Shown: positions 43,688 through 52,800, counted from the stretch's first letter. The stretch is DNA of 64,000 bases from Kribbella steppae (GCF_004342025.1 NZ_SLWN01000019.1:62001-126000); one strand, 5' to 3'. The notes: generated from the sequence alone by a model not told the origin. Made by a program: numbers and translations.

Positions 43688-44047
43688 ATGACTGCCGAGC
43701 CTGGCAACCCGGGCGGATGGGCTCCCCCGGGAGCGCCCGACGCTCCGGTGGCGTGCCCGTGTGGGCTGCCCGTTCGCCAGCCGTGGCGGACGCGGGACGC
43801 GCTCTGGAGTCCGGCGTCATTCCTCGGCGGGCTGATCTGGCTCGCGCTCGGAGTCGGCTCGGTCATCGGTGGCTGGACGACCTTCGGCCTGATCCTGCTC
43901 GGAGTCCTGGCGGCGCTGACCCTGGGATCTCTTGTGCTGCAGGCGATCCGCCGTCATCGCGGCGGATGCCTGCTCGGTCGCGCGGGCTGGTTCGGCCTTG
44001 CTGTTCCCGGGTTGCCGCTCCGCGTGACCTTCTGGTTCAGCTTCTAG
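43688..44047 (+). CDS. Small hypothetical membrane protein
   Basis: A 119-residue protein with a Pro/Gly-rich N-terminus holding a CPCGLPV pair of cysteines (about 23-25), and two hydrophobic helices (about 46-63 and 65-85), then a basic loop RRHRGG. Starts 20 bp after galE, so it may be part of that transcript. No family recognised. Confidence 0.5.
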   Translation: MTAEPGNPGGWAPPGAPDAPVACPCGLPVRQPWRTRDALWSPASFLGGLIWLALGVGSVIGGWTTFGLILLGVLAALTLGSLVLQAIRRHRGGCLLGRAGWFGLAVPGLPLRVTFWFSF

Positions 44048-44823
44048 TACTCCTTACGGAAGTGGCCTGACGGCGACAGGTCGAACATGCCCGGGCCGGT
44101 GAGGACGCCGCCTTCGACCGGGAGGGTGTGGCCGGTGATCCAGGAGGCGTCGTCCGAGGCGAGGAACGCGACCGCGGCCGCGATGTCCTCGGGTTCGCCC
44201 ACGCGGCCGAGTGGATACATCTTGCTGAACGTCTCGAGGGTGTCCGGCTGGTTGTCCCAGTTGGGGGTCCGGATGGTGCCCGGCGCGACCACATTGAAGC
44301 GGACGCCCAGCCCGCCGTACCGGGCCGCGTAGTTCACTGTCATCGCGATCTGGCCGGCCTTCGCCGCGGCGTACTCGATGTTGCCGAAAGCAGCGATGCC
44401 GTTCACCGAGCTGATCGTGACCACGTTGCCGCGGGTCTTCACCAGGTGGGGGAGCGCCGCCTGGATGCAGCGCGCCGCACCGACCAGGGTGAGATCCAGT
44501 TGCTTGTGCCAGTCCTCGGTGGTCGTGTCCTCGGGCACCGACGTCACGATGCAGCCGCCGGCGTTGTTCACCACCACATCCAGCCGGCCGAATCGCTCGA
44601 CCGCGGCCGCGACCGCCGCGTCCACGTCGTCGCGGTTCGTCACGTCGACCCGGAGGCCGATCGCCTGCTCGCCGAGTTCCTTGGCGACCTCGGCGACCTT
44701 CTCCTCCTGGAGATCCGTCAGCACCACCGAGCCGCCCTCGGCCGCGATCCGCCGCGCCACCGCGGCACCGATCCCTTGCGCCGCCGCCGTGATCAGTGCA
44801 ACTCGCCCCTCGAACCGCTTCAC
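44044..44823 (-). CDS. SDR-family oxidoreductase
   Basis: A 259-residue classical short-chain dehydrogenase: cofactor loop TAAAQGIGAA (12-21), NNAGG (86-90), catalytic Ser138/139 and YxxxK Tyr151/Lys155 (EYAAAK). Asp37 after the second strand (LTDLQ) suggests NAD preference. The GTG at 44823 has GGAGGACTGAC upstream. The upstream TIGR03089 gene ends one base before this start, so both are one operon. Substrate unknown. Confidence 0.87.
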   Translation of the reverse strand: MKRFEGRVALITAAAQGIGAAVARRIAAEGGSVVLTDLQEEKVAEVAKELGEQAIGLRVDVTNRDDVDAAVAAAVERFGRLDVVVNNAGGCIVTSVPEDTTTEDWHKQLDLTLVGAARCIQAALPHLVKTRGNVVTISSVNGIAAFGNIEYAAAKAGQIAMTVNYAARYGGLGVRFNVVAPGTIRTPNWDNQPDTLETFSKMYPLGRVGEPEDIAAAVAFLASDDASWITGHTLPVEGGVLTGPGMFDLSPSGHFRKEY

Positions 44824-44824
44824 G

Positions 44825-45505
44825 TCAGTCCTCCACCACTCGATCGACCTTTTCGTCCGACAACCGCCGCTCCAGCTTCGACGCGTCCAGGTTGCGGCAG
44901 AGCACGATCGAACCACCTCCGGCGATCACCCCGACCAGCAGGCCGACGCCTTCGGGGCTGACCAGGTCACGCGTGACCAGGATCCGGTCCGCGACCGGTT
45001 CCGCCGTACTGATCAGGTCGTCGTGCGTCCGGTCGTCGTACGCCGGTGACGTCGGCGAGGGCGGATCGAACGGGACGAACACGTCCGGGTGGTTGTAGAC
45101 CTCGGCGCCGTAGTCGTGGATGCCGTCCGGGAGCGGCTCGCGGAATCGGCCGCCGAGCGGCAGCAGCGCCGATGCGACGGTCTCCCGCTCGCCGCGGATC
45201 GCGAAATCCGGCCCGGTGATCGCGAGCGCGCCGGTGCCGCTGGTGAGCGAGGCGCCGGCCGACCAGGCCGAAAGCGCCCAGACGACGCCGAGCCAGTGCG
45301 GCGGGAGGCCGATCGCGACCGTCTCGCCGGACTCCAGGTCGTACTCGTCGACCAGCAGGTTGGCCGTCTTGGCGACCCAGTTCGCGGTGGTGACGGCGCT
45401 CAACTCGATCCGCTCACCGGTCGCGTCGTCGTAGTAGGTCAGGAAGGGAGCGCCACCGTCCCGGCGGACCGCGGCGGCGAAAAGTTCCGGCAGAACTCGT
45501 GACAT
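44825..45505 (-). CDS. TIGR03089 family protein (truncated acyl-CoA-synthetase-like)
   Basis: A 226-residue protein of the actinobacterial TIGR03089 family, which resembles only the N-terminal part of AMP-dependent ligases: PFLTYYDDATGERIELSAVT and GETVAIGLPPHWLGVVWAL are seen, while the ATP-binding and lid motifs of real ligases are absent. The family is conserved but its function is unknown. First gene of an operon with the SDR downstream. Confidence 0.85.
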   Translation of the reverse strand: MSRVLPELFAAAVRRDGGAPFLTYYDDATGERIELSAVTTANWVAKTANLLVDEYDLESGETVAIGLPPHWLGVVWALSAWSAGASLTSGTGALAITGPDFAIRGERETVASALLPLGGRFREPLPDGIHDYGAEVYNHPDVFVPFDPPSPTSPAYDDRTHDDLISTAEPVADRILVTRDLVSPEGVGLLVGVIAGGGSIVLCRNLDASKLERRLSDEKVDRVVED

Positions 45506-45572
45506 ATGGCCCACCCTACGGTTCGCCGGCCGACATACCGTGGCGGGGGATTTCCCTGGAAAGAGGACTGTC

Positions 45573-45839
45573 ATGGTGCCACTGCTCGAGTTGCCGCAAG
45601 GCGGCGAATGGATCGTCATCCTGGTCATCGTGGTGTTGCTGTTCGGGGCGAAGAAGCTGCCCGAGCTCAGCCGGAACGCCGCCCGGGCCATGGTCGAGTT
45701 CAAGAAGGCCACCAGCGAGACCGAGGCGCCGGCGGTCGCGGCGACCGGACCGGCTCCCGCGGCCCAGGGCTCAATCGGGCCCGCCGACCTCGAGAGTGGC
45801 GGCGCGCAGGGCGTCGGCGAGGAGCGCCGCGGCGTCTGA
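45573..45839 (+). CDS. tatA: Sec-independent protein translocase subunit TatA
   Basis: An 88-residue TatA/E protein: a short N-terminus, one helix (GGEWIVILVIVVLLFG), the hinge FGAKKLPELSRNAARAM and an amphipathic helix ending in EFKKATSE, then a flexible tail. It forms the pore-like assembly for folded Tat substrates. The ATG at 45573 follows AAGAGGACTGTC. The last 69 bp overlap the convergent LysR gene. tatC is not in this window. Confidence 0.88.
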   Translation: MVPLLELPQGGEWIVILVIVVLLFGAKKLPELSRNAARAMVEFKKATSETEAPAVAATGPAPAAQGSIGPADLESGGAQGVGEERRGV

Positions 45840-46694
45840 CTGCCGGCCGGGCAGCCGGGCCAGGATGGTCCGGCGTAGTTCTGCCGGTCCGCCGCGGACA
45901 GCGAGTACGCGGACGCCGGGTGGTGCGGCCGAGGCCATCGACGCGGAGATCGTGGTCAATCCCGCACCGGCAGCGACCAAGTGAAGTTTCGCCAGCCAGT
46001 CGCGGACGGTGTGGGCGATCTCCGGGCGTTCGTCGAGCCCCGGCCACACACCCATCAGGAACTCCTCGCCGGATAGCGGCCCGGCGATCCATCGCCGGCC
46101 GCGCAGCTCGGACACGTCCACCGAGTCGTGCGCGGCGAGCGGATGACCGGCCGGTATCGCCAGCCGCAGGCTCCGCTCCGACAGCGTCTCCAGGTTCAGC
46201 GCGGGCGTCTCGGCATCCGGCGGCCGGAACGGCGGCGCCGAGGCCAGCAACGCCAGGTCCACGGTTCCCGCCCGCAGCGCCCGCACCAAGGCCGGCGTCG
46301 AACCCTCCCGCGTCGTCACAGCGACCGCCGGGTGCGTCCGCCGCAGCGCGCTGATTGCCTGCGGCAACACCACTGCACCCGCGCTCGGGAACCAACCGAG
46401 CCGCACGGTCCCGCCCGTCACGGGCAGCCCGGCCAGCTCACGTGCGGTCGCGTCGATCTGATCCAAGACACCGGCGGCGTTCCGCAGTACCACCTGGCCT
46501 GCAGCCGTCAGCCGCACGCCTTCCCGTCGGCGTTCGAGCAACGGCGCACCCGCCGCCCGCTCGAGTGAGGCGATCTGCCGGGAGACCGCCGACTGCGTGT
46601 ACCCGAGTGCCGTCGCCGCCGACGTGAACGTCCCGCGCTCCGCGACCTCGCGGAACACCCGCAACGCGACCAGGGAGACATCGGTGAAGTCCAT
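45771..46694 (-). CDS. LysR-family transcriptional regulator
   Basis: A 307-residue LTTR: N-terminal winged helix (3-62; ALRVFREVAERGTFTSAATA, LGYTQSAVSRQIASLERAAG) and a periplasmic-binding-like effector domain (about 90-295). It diverges from the SDR-like gene at 46766 across 71 bp, the usual layout for a LysR regulator and its target. The ATG at 46694 is the family start; upstream in-frame codons are promoter sequence. Confidence 0.88.
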   Translation of the reverse strand: MDFTDVSLVALRVFREVAERGTFTSAATALGYTQSAVSRQIASLERAAGAPLLERRREGVRLTAAGQVVLRNAAGVLDQIDATARELAGLPVTGGTVRLGWFPSAGAVVLPQAISALRRTHPAVAVTTREGSTPALVRALRAGTVDLALLASAPPFRPPDAETPALNLETLSERSLRLAIPAGHPLAAHDSVDVSELRGRRWIAGPLSGEEFLMGVWPGLDERPEIAHTVRDWLAKLHLVAAGAGLTTISASMASAAPPGVRVLAVRGGPAELRRTILARLPGRQSDAAALLADALRAATLEVGGPD

Positions 46695-46765
46695 GACGTT
46701 TACGCATACTACGTGTGCGAAAGTCTCGTTGGAGTCATGGGTGTTGCGAAACCTACAGTGGCCGC

Positions 46766-47587
46766 ATGACAGCACCTCGCATCGCTCTCGTCACCGGCGC
46801 CAACCAAGGCATCGGCTTCGCCTTCGGCCAGGAGCTCGCCGCCCGGATGGACGCCGGCGACCTGGTACTCCTCACCGGCAGAGATCCCCGGCGGGTGTCG
46901 GACGCCGTCACCCGGATCGACGGCGTTGCCCGGGTCGAGGGGCGGGTGCTCGACGTGACCGACCAGGAAGCGGTCGCTGGACTCGCCGACGAACTGGGGG
47001 CGGTCGACATCGTGATCTCCAATGCGATCGGGCCGTTGGTGCCGGAGCGTCCCCAGAGCGAGCAGGTGGACGTGTTCGTGGATGTCGCCAATCGCGGCGC
47101 GCAGTACGTGCTGCGGTCGTTCGGGCCGATCGTCGAGCCCGGCGGCCGGCTGATCGTGGTGGCGAGTTCGCTGGGGACGCTCGATCACCTGCCCGAGCAG
47201 TTGTGGTCCCGGTTCGACGGCGTGACGTTGGCGGAGGTCGAGCAGGCCGTCGAGGACTGGCTCCGCTCGGTTCACGACGGTACGGCGGGGGAGCAGGGTT
47301 GGCCGGAGTGGATCAACCTGCCGTCGAAGGTCGCTCAGGTCGCGGCAGTACGGGCCGTCGCCGCAGTCCGCCGTACCGCGGATCTGGCCAACGGCACGTT
47401 GGTCGCGGCGGTCTGCCCGGGGCTGGTCGACACGCGCGCGTCGCGACCGTGGTTCGAGGACTTCAGCCAGGCGAAGTCGCCGGCCGAGGCGGTCACCCCG
47501 GTGGTGGACGTGATCCTGGCCGACCGCGTCGATCCGGCGATGTACGGCGAGTTGATCCGGGACGGCAAGGTCCTCCCCTGGAAGTAG
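46766..47587 (+). CDS. SDR-fold protein with altered catalytic Tyr
   Basis: A 273-residue carbonyl-reductase-like SDR: GANQGIGFAF (11-20), SNAIG (85-89, in place of NNAG) and the VASS strand (132-135). At the YxxxK position the Lys is present (K188) but the residue four before it is Asn184, so the normal catalytic Tyr is missing. Either it works by a different mechanism or it binds NAD(P) without SDR catalysis. It faces the LysR regulator and is probably its target. Confidence 0.78.
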   Translation: MTAPRIALVTGANQGIGFAFGQELAARMDAGDLVLLTGRDPRRVSDAVTRIDGVARVEGRVLDVTDQEAVAGLADELGAVDIVISNAIGPLVPERPQSEQVDVFVDVANRGAQYVLRSFGPIVEPGGRLIVVASSLGTLDHLPEQLWSRFDGVTLAEVEQAVEDWLRSVHDGTAGEQGWPEWINLPSKVAQVAAVRAVAAVRRTADLANGTLVAAVCPGLVDTRASRPWFEDFSQAKSPAEAVTPVVDVILADRVDPAMYGELIRDGKVLPWK

Positions 47588-47639
47588 CCGGTCCCTCCCC
47601 GCAGTACTCCAATCCCTGGAGTTCTCCTAGAGTCGGTGC

Positions 47640-48977
47640 ATGCTGATTCTGGCCGGCCTGGGCCTCATCCTGGTGCTGACCATCGCCACCGGCTACTTCG
47701 TCGCGCAGGAGTTCTCGTACGTCGCGGTCGACCGCCACCGGCTGCACAAGCTGGCCGACGGTGGTAACGCAGCGGCCGCGCGAGCCCTGAAGGTGACGGC
47801 GCGGCTCTCGTTCGTGCTGTCCGGCGCGCAACTCGGGATCACCATCACCGCACTCCTGGCCGGGTACGTCGCCGAGCCCTACCTCGGTGAGGGCCTGGCC
47901 CGCGTCCTCGGCTCGGCCGGCGTACCGGACGCGGTCAGCCTGTCGATCGCCGTCGTCCTGGCGTTGCTCGCGGCAACGATCATCCAGATGGTACTGGGCG
48001 AGCTGGCACCGAAGAACCTGGCGATCGCGAAGGCCGAGGCGATCGCGCTGGGCCTGTCCCGGTCCACGCTGATGTACCTGGCTGTCGCGGGACCGCTGAT
48101 CCGGGTCTTCGACACGGCCTCGAACCGGATTCTGCGCCGGGTCGGCATCGAGCCGGTCGAGGAGCTTCCGCAGGGTGCCACCGCACAGGAGCTGGACCGC
48201 ATCATCCTCAGCTCGTACGAGCAGGGGCTGCTGGACGAGGACACCATGCGGCTGCTCGACCGCGGTCTCGACTTCCGCGGCCGGATCGCCGGCGAGGCGA
48301 TGCGCCCGCGCCCGGAGGTGGTCACCGTGCACCAGGACGACCCACTGACCCGGGTGGTCGAACTGCAGGACACCGGGCACAGCCGGTTCCCGGTCATCGC
48401 CGACTCGGTCGACGAGGTGGTCGGGGTGGTCGCGATCGGCGATGTGGTCGAGGTCGAACCGGCCGACCGGAGCCACGTCACCGCGGGTTCGCTCGCCTCG
48501 CCGCCGGTCGTCGTACCGTTCACGCTGCCGCTGCCCGTCGTACTGGAACGGCTGCGGTCGGCGCATCGTCAGCTCGCGATCGTGGTGGACGAGTACGGCG
48601 GGTTCGCCGGGATCGTGACGCTGGAGGACATCGCCGAAGAACTGGTCGGCGAGATCCGCGACGAGGACGATCTGCCGGAGACGGGGCTGGTCCAGGGCAC
48701 GGACGGGTCGTGGGTGGTGCCGGCGCGGTGGCGGCTCGACGAGGTCGCGGAGGCCACCGGCATCAACCTGCCGGAGGGTGACGACTACGAGACGGTGTCC
48801 GGCCTGATCATGGCTGAGCTCGGCCGGATCCCGGTGGTCGGTGACGATGTCATGGTGGAACTGCCCCGGCGGTTCGATCACGACGGCCGGCCGATCCCGC
48901 CCGAGGTCGTCCAGTTGACGGTCCAGACCATCGAGCGGCATGTGCCGGGGATCGTCGTGATGGAGCGGGTGACATGA
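47640..48977 (+). CDS. CNNM/CorC-type hemolysin-family membrane protein, first copy
   Basis: A 445-residue protein: DUF21/CNNM membrane domain with four helices (1-200), a tandem CBS pair (about 215-340; RPRPEVVTVHQDDPLTRVV, VVDEYGGFAGIVTLEDIAEEL) and the CorC_HlyC C-terminal domain (about 355-440). Related proteins act in magnesium or cobalt efflux. The next gene is a paralogue overlapping by ATGA, suggesting a heterodimer. Confidence 0.9.
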   Translation: MLILAGLGLILVLTIATGYFVAQEFSYVAVDRHRLHKLADGGNAAAARALKVTARLSFVLSGAQLGITITALLAGYVAEPYLGEGLARVLGSAGVPDAVSLSIAVVLALLAATIIQMVLGELAPKNLAIAKAEAIALGLSRSTLMYLAVAGPLIRVFDTASNRILRRVGIEPVEELPQGATAQELDRIILSSYEQGLLDEDTMRLLDRGLDFRGRIAGEAMRPRPEVVTVHQDDPLTRVVELQDTGHSRFPVIADSVDEVVGVVAIGDVVEVEPADRSHVTAGSLASPPVVVPFTLPLPVVLERLRSAHRQLAIVVDEYGGFAGIVTLEDIAEELVGEIRDEDDLPETGLVQGTDGSWVVPARWRLDEVAEATGINLPEGDDYETVSGLIMAELGRIPVVGDDVMVELPRRFDHDGRPIPPEVVQLTVQTIERHVPGIVVMERVT

Positions 48978-50044
48978 GTACGGCGCTCGCCCTGCTCATC
49001 TCCGTGCTGCTGCTGATCCTGAACGGGTTCTTCGTCGCCGCGGAGTTCGCCCTGGTGGCGTCGAAGCGGCACCGGCTCGAGGAGGCCGCCGCGTCCGGCA
49101 GCCGATCCGCGCGGGCCGCGATCGCCGGAGTGAGCGAGTTGTCACTGATGCTCGCCGGCGCCCAGCTCGGCATCACCCTGTGCACCCTCGGCCTCGGATC
49201 GCTGGCCGAACCAGCGGTCGCCCACCTCCTGCATCCGCTCTTCGCGCTGATCGGCCTGCCGGAAGGCCTCGGCCATGTGATCGCGCTGATCATCGCCGTC
49301 GCCGGTATCGGCCTGCTGCACGTCCTGCTCGGCGAGATGGCCCCGAAGTCCTGGGCGATCAGCAACCCCGAGCGGTCCGCCCAGCTGCTCGCCCTACCGT
49401 TCCGCGGTTTCACCTTCGTCTTCCGCCCGCTGCTCCTCGTCCTCAACTGGCTCGCCAACCTCTGCGTCCGCGCGCTGAAGGTCACCCCGCAGAACGAGCT
49501 GGCCAGCGCCCACGGTCCCGACGAACTCCGTCTGCTGATCGAGTCGTCCCGCCGGCACGGCACCCTCGAAGCGGCCGAACACGATCTGCTCACCGCGATG
49601 CTCGCCCTGCAGAACACCACCGTCGTCCAGGTGATGACGCCGATCTCGCAACTCAGCACGGTCCCGGCCACAGCCTCGGCCCGCGAGGTCGAGCTCACCA
49701 GCCGCCGCGAAGGCCGCTCCCGCCTGGCAGTCGTCAGCACCGGTACGACGATCTGCGGCATCGTCCACGTCCGTGACGCGGCCCGCGCGACCACGGGCGG
49801 CGGTACGACGCTCCGCGCCTCCGACCTGATGACCGCTCCGCTGCAGCTGCCCGCCGACACCCCGGTCGCGACGGCGATCCGGACGATGCGCGATCACCGT
49901 TCCCAGTTGGCCGTCGTACAGGCGGATGATCAACCGCTCGGGGTGGTCGCGCTGGAGGATCTGCTGGAGGAGGTGATCGGGGAGTTCGACGACGAGACGG
50001 ACCCGATCATCAGCGCCGCGCGGGGAGAATCACCGGAGCAGTAG
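48974..50044 (+). CDS. CNNM/CorC-type hemolysin-family membrane protein, second copy
   Basis: A 356-residue paralogue of the preceding protein: CNNM domain with four helices (1-190; NGFFVAAEFALVASKRHRLEE is quoted in part: FFVAAEFALVASKRHRL), two CBS motifs (about 215-340), ending in ALEDLLEEVIGEFDDETDP. It lacks the CorC_HlyC C-terminal domain that the first copy has. The ATG overlaps the previous stop, so both are translated together and may form one divalent-metal transport unit. Confidence 0.9.
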   Translation: MSTALALLISVLLLILNGFFVAAEFALVASKRHRLEEAAASGSRSARAAIAGVSELSLMLAGAQLGITLCTLGLGSLAEPAVAHLLHPLFALIGLPEGLGHVIALIIAVAGIGLLHVLLGEMAPKSWAISNPERSAQLLALPFRGFTFVFRPLLLVLNWLANLCVRALKVTPQNELASAHGPDELRLLIESSRRHGTLEAAEHDLLTAMLALQNTTVVQVMTPISQLSTVPATASAREVELTSRREGRSRLAVVSTGTTICGIVHVRDAARATTGGGTTLRASDLMTAPLQLPADTPVATAIRTMRDHRSQLAVVQADDQPLGVVALEDLLEEVIGEFDDETDPIISAARGESPEQ

Positions 50045-50191
50045 TCTCCGGACGCGACCGGTTGCCGAGGGCAATCAAGTGGACGTGCAGATGCCGTGAT
50101 CGGAACAGATCACCGAGCGGCCACAGGTGAGTGTCAGTCCTTCGGGCGGTTGGCTACCTTTGAGGCAGTAATCGTCCGGAGGAGGACTGTC

Positions 50192-51364
50192 GTGCCTGTA
50201 CGCCGGCTTGGGCTAGTTGTTCACGAGGGGCGTCCGCTGGCCGTGCAGACGGCCGGGACCGTGCGGGAGTGGGCGGACCGGCACGGGATCGGGTGCACCG
50301 ATATCGACGTCTGGAAGGCGCACGAGGACCGCCGCGGCGGCAGGGACGAGTTGCACCACGCCGGCGACCCGGATCTGGTCGTGACACTGGGCGGTGACGG
50401 GACGTTCCTGCGCGGTGCCCGGATCGCGGCCAAGAACAACGCCGCCGTACTCGGGGTGGACCTCGGCAAGGTCGGCTTCCTGACCGAGGTGGCGTGCCGG
50501 GACGTGGAGGCTGCGCTCGAGGCGGTGCACCACGGCGGGGCCAGCTTCGAGGAGCGGATGACGCTGACCATGCGCGCGTCCCGTCCGCTGGAGATTCCGG
50601 CCGGGATCGAGTCGCTGCTGCGGTACGGGCACGGGCCCGCGCTGCCGCCGCCGGCGGTCCGCCCGGAGAGCACCGAGGGCGACGGCTGGGGTGTCGCGCT
50701 GGACGTGACGGCGTTGAACGACGTCGTACTGGAGAAGCTGGCCCGGGATCACCAGGTGGCGCTTGGTGTGTACCTGTCCGGGCGGCTATTGGCGTCGTAC
50801 TCGGCTGACGCTGTGATCGTGGCGACGCCGACCGGCTCGACGGCGTACAGCTTCGCGGCCGGCGGCCCGATCCTGTCGCCGAACGCCGAGGCGATCGTGT
50901 TCACCCCGGTCGCACCGCATATGACCTTCAACCGCTCCGTCGTCGCGGCGCCGGACGAGTCGATCGGGCTGCGCGTGCTACCGCACTCGGGACAGGCCGC
51001 GGTCAGCATCGACGGGCAGTTGCGCGGCGTCCTCGACCCCGGCGACTGGATCGGCGTCTACGGAGCGCCCCGCCGGCTGCGCCTGGTTCGATTGCGGCCC
51101 GCCGATTTCTACGGCCGGGTGCGCGATCGCTTCCGCCTGACCGACGCGCCCGCAACCGCCCAGGACGGCGAATCCGACGCCTTCTGGCGGCCCACCACCC
51201 CGGTCCCGCCGGACCTGGCCCACCTCCGCCTACCTCCACCACCCGACGCCCCGCTTCCGCGGCTACCTGACGACGTCCAGCCTTCCACACCGCCTGACGA
51301 GGCACCGCTTCCCCGGCTACCTGACGACGTCCGGCCTGCCCCACCGCCTGACGAGGCCCGGTAA
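50192..51364 (+). CDS. NAD kinase-like protein with duplicated Pro-rich tail
   Basis: ATP-dependent phosphorylation of NAD to NADP. The catalytic core has GGDGTFLRGAR (about 65-75), the NDVVLEK segment and TPTGSTAYSFAAGGPI (about 207-222). At 390 residues it is about 90 longer than usual NAD kinases: an insertion after ALPPPAVRP (about 150) and a C-terminal tail with two 18-residue repeats (PLPRLPDDV...PPDE). The GTG at 50192 follows GGAGGAGGAC. manC starts 11 bp after its stop, so they are likely co-transcribed. Confidence 0.83.
   Translation: MPVRRLGLVVHEGRPLAVQTAGTVREWADRHGIGCTDIDVWKAHEDRRGGRDELHHAGDPDLVVTLGGDGTFLRGARIAAKNNAAVLGVDLGKVGFLTEVACRDVEAALEAVHHGGASFEERMTLTMRASRPLEIPAGIESLLRYGHGPALPPPAVRPESTEGDGWGVALDVTALNDVVLEKLARDHQVALGVYLSGRLLASYSADAVIVATPTGSTAYSFAAGGPILSPNAEAIVFTPVAPHMTFNRSVVAAPDESIGLRVLPHSGQAAVSIDGQLRGVLDPGDWIGVYGAPRRLRLVRLRPADFYGRVRDRFRLTDAPATAQDGESDAFWRPTTPVPPDLAHLRLPPPPDAPLPRLPDDVQPSTPPDEAPLPRLPDDVRPAPPPDEAR
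51248..51355 (+). repeat. 54-bp tandem duplication in NAD kinase tail
   Basis: Two consecutive 54-bp units encode PLPRLPDDVQPSTPPDE and PLPRLPDDVRPAPPPDE, each with an Ala before it. The reading frame is kept. It looks like a recent in-frame duplication within a disordered tail. Confidence 0.85.
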
Positions 51365-51375
51365 GGTCTCTCCTC

Positions 51376-52473
51376 ATGCGAAACGTGGTGATCCTGGCCG
51401 GAGGTTCGGGGACGCGGCTGTGGCCGATGTCGAGGGACGACAGGCCGAAGCAGGTGCTACCGCTGGCAGCCGGGCAGTCGCTGCTGCGGGTGGCGTACAA
51501 CCGGCTGCGCGGCCTGGTCGAGCCCGAGAACATCTACGTGTGCACGGTCGGTGCGTACACCGAGGTGGTCCGCAAGGAGCTGCCGGAGCTCGGCGAGCAC
51601 AACATCATCGGTGAGCCCGCCCGCCGCGACACCGCGAATGCGGTCGGCCTGGCCTCCGCAGTGGTGGCCCGCAACGACCCCGACGCCGTGGTGGCCTTTG
51701 TCGGGTCGGATCACCTGATCAGCCCGGAGGACGAGTTCCGGGCCGCGATCGAGAGCGGTTTCGACGTGGTCGAGCAGCGGGCCCGGTCGCTGGTGACGTT
51801 CGGGATCGAGCCGACGCATCCGCACACCGGCCTCGGGTACATCGAACGCGGCGAGGCCATCGAAGGGACCAGGGCGTTCGTCGTCGACCGCTTCCGCGAG
51901 AAGCCGGACCGCGCCACCGCCGAGGAGTACCTGGCCACCGGGCGGTTCTGGTGGAACTCCGGGATGTTCGTCTGGCGCGCCGAAACCGTGCTCAGCGTCC
52001 TCGACGAACTGCTGCCCGAGTCCGCCTCACAACTGCGCCAGGTCGCGTCCGTCTGGGACACCCCTTCGCGTGATGCGACGCTGGCGGAGATCTATCCGAA
52101 CCTGCGCAAGATCAGCGTCGACTACGCGGTCATGGAGCCGGCCTCACAGGGCAAGGTCGACGCCGACGTGGTCGTCGTACCCATGCCGGTGCACTGGCTC
52201 GACGTCGGATCCTGGGCCGCCCTGGCCGGCACGTACCACGTCGATGCCCGCGGCAACCGTACCGACGGCACCACCCTGAGCTGCCTGCTCGACTCCCACG
52301 ACAACATCATCGTCACCGACGACCCCGACCACCTGATCGCCACCGTAGGACTCCGCAGCCACATCATCGTCCACACCCAAGACGTCACCATGGTCTGCCC
52401 CCTATCCGACGGCGAACGAGTGAAGGACCTAGTAGCCCAAGTCCAGGAAGACCACGCCGAGCGCTACATCTAA
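51376..52473 (+). CDS. manC: Mannose-1-phosphate guanylyltransferase
   Basis: Makes GDP-mannose from mannose-1-phosphate and GTP. The 365-residue protein has the nucleotide-binding AGGSGTRLWPMSRDDRPKQ (7-25), FVGSDHLI, the sugar site FREKPDRATAEEYL and GRFWWNSGMFVWR. It is the single-domain type without fused isomerase. In mycobacteria a similar gene lies near fbiAB and whiB2, as here. Downstream follows a 1.9-kb repeat region with no gene. Confidence 0.93.
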   Translation: MRNVVILAGGSGTRLWPMSRDDRPKQVLPLAAGQSLLRVAYNRLRGLVEPENIYVCTVGAYTEVVRKELPELGEHNIIGEPARRDTANAVGLASAVVARNDPDAVVAFVGSDHLISPEDEFRAAIESGFDVVEQRARSLVTFGIEPTHPHTGLGYIERGEAIEGTRAFVVDRFREKPDRATAEEYLATGRFWWNSGMFVWRAETVLSVLDELLPESASQLRQVASVWDTPSRDATLAEIYPNLRKISVDYAVMEPASQGKVDADVVVVPMPVHWLDVGSWAALAGTYHVDARGNRTDGTTLSCLLDSHDNIIVTDDPDHLIATVGLRSHIIVHTQDVTMVCPLSDGERVKDLVAQVQEDHAERYI

Positions 52474-52482
52474 CGCCCCCCA

Positions 52483-52800
52483 CCCGAGGCGGCATCCGCC
52501 TAACGACACCGCCCGAGGCGGCGTCCGCCAAACGAGACCGCCCGAGGCGGCGTCCGCCTAACGAGACCGCCCGAGGCGGCGTCCGCCTAACGAGACCGCC
52601 CGAGGCGGCGTCCGCCTAACGACACCGCCCGAGGCGGCGTCCGCCTAACGACACCGCCCGAGGCGGCGTCCGCCTAACGACACCGCCCGAGGCGGCCTCC
52701 GCCTAACGACACCGCCCGAGGCGGCCTCCGCCTAACGACACCGCCCGAGGCGGCGTCCGCCTAACGACACCGCCCGAGGCGGCGTCCGCCAAACGACACC
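52483..52800 (+). repeat. 29-bp tandem repeat array, 11 units
   Basis: Eleven head-to-tail units at exact 29-bp spacing, consensus CCCGAGGCGGCGTCCGCCT followed by AACGACACCG. Each unit holds AGGCGG-CGT-CCGCCT, a 6-bp stem with a 3-nt loop. Variants are GAC/GAG in the linker, CGT/CCT in the loop and CCA for CCT in units 2 and 11; the first unit has CAT. There are no unique spacers. The array starts 10 nt after the manC stop. Confidence 0.92.

Noticed and set aside
52483..52800. CRISPR array (29-bp repeats with inner palindrome)
   Set aside because: Units are contiguous; there are no unique spacers and no cas genes in the window. It is a simple tandem repeat.
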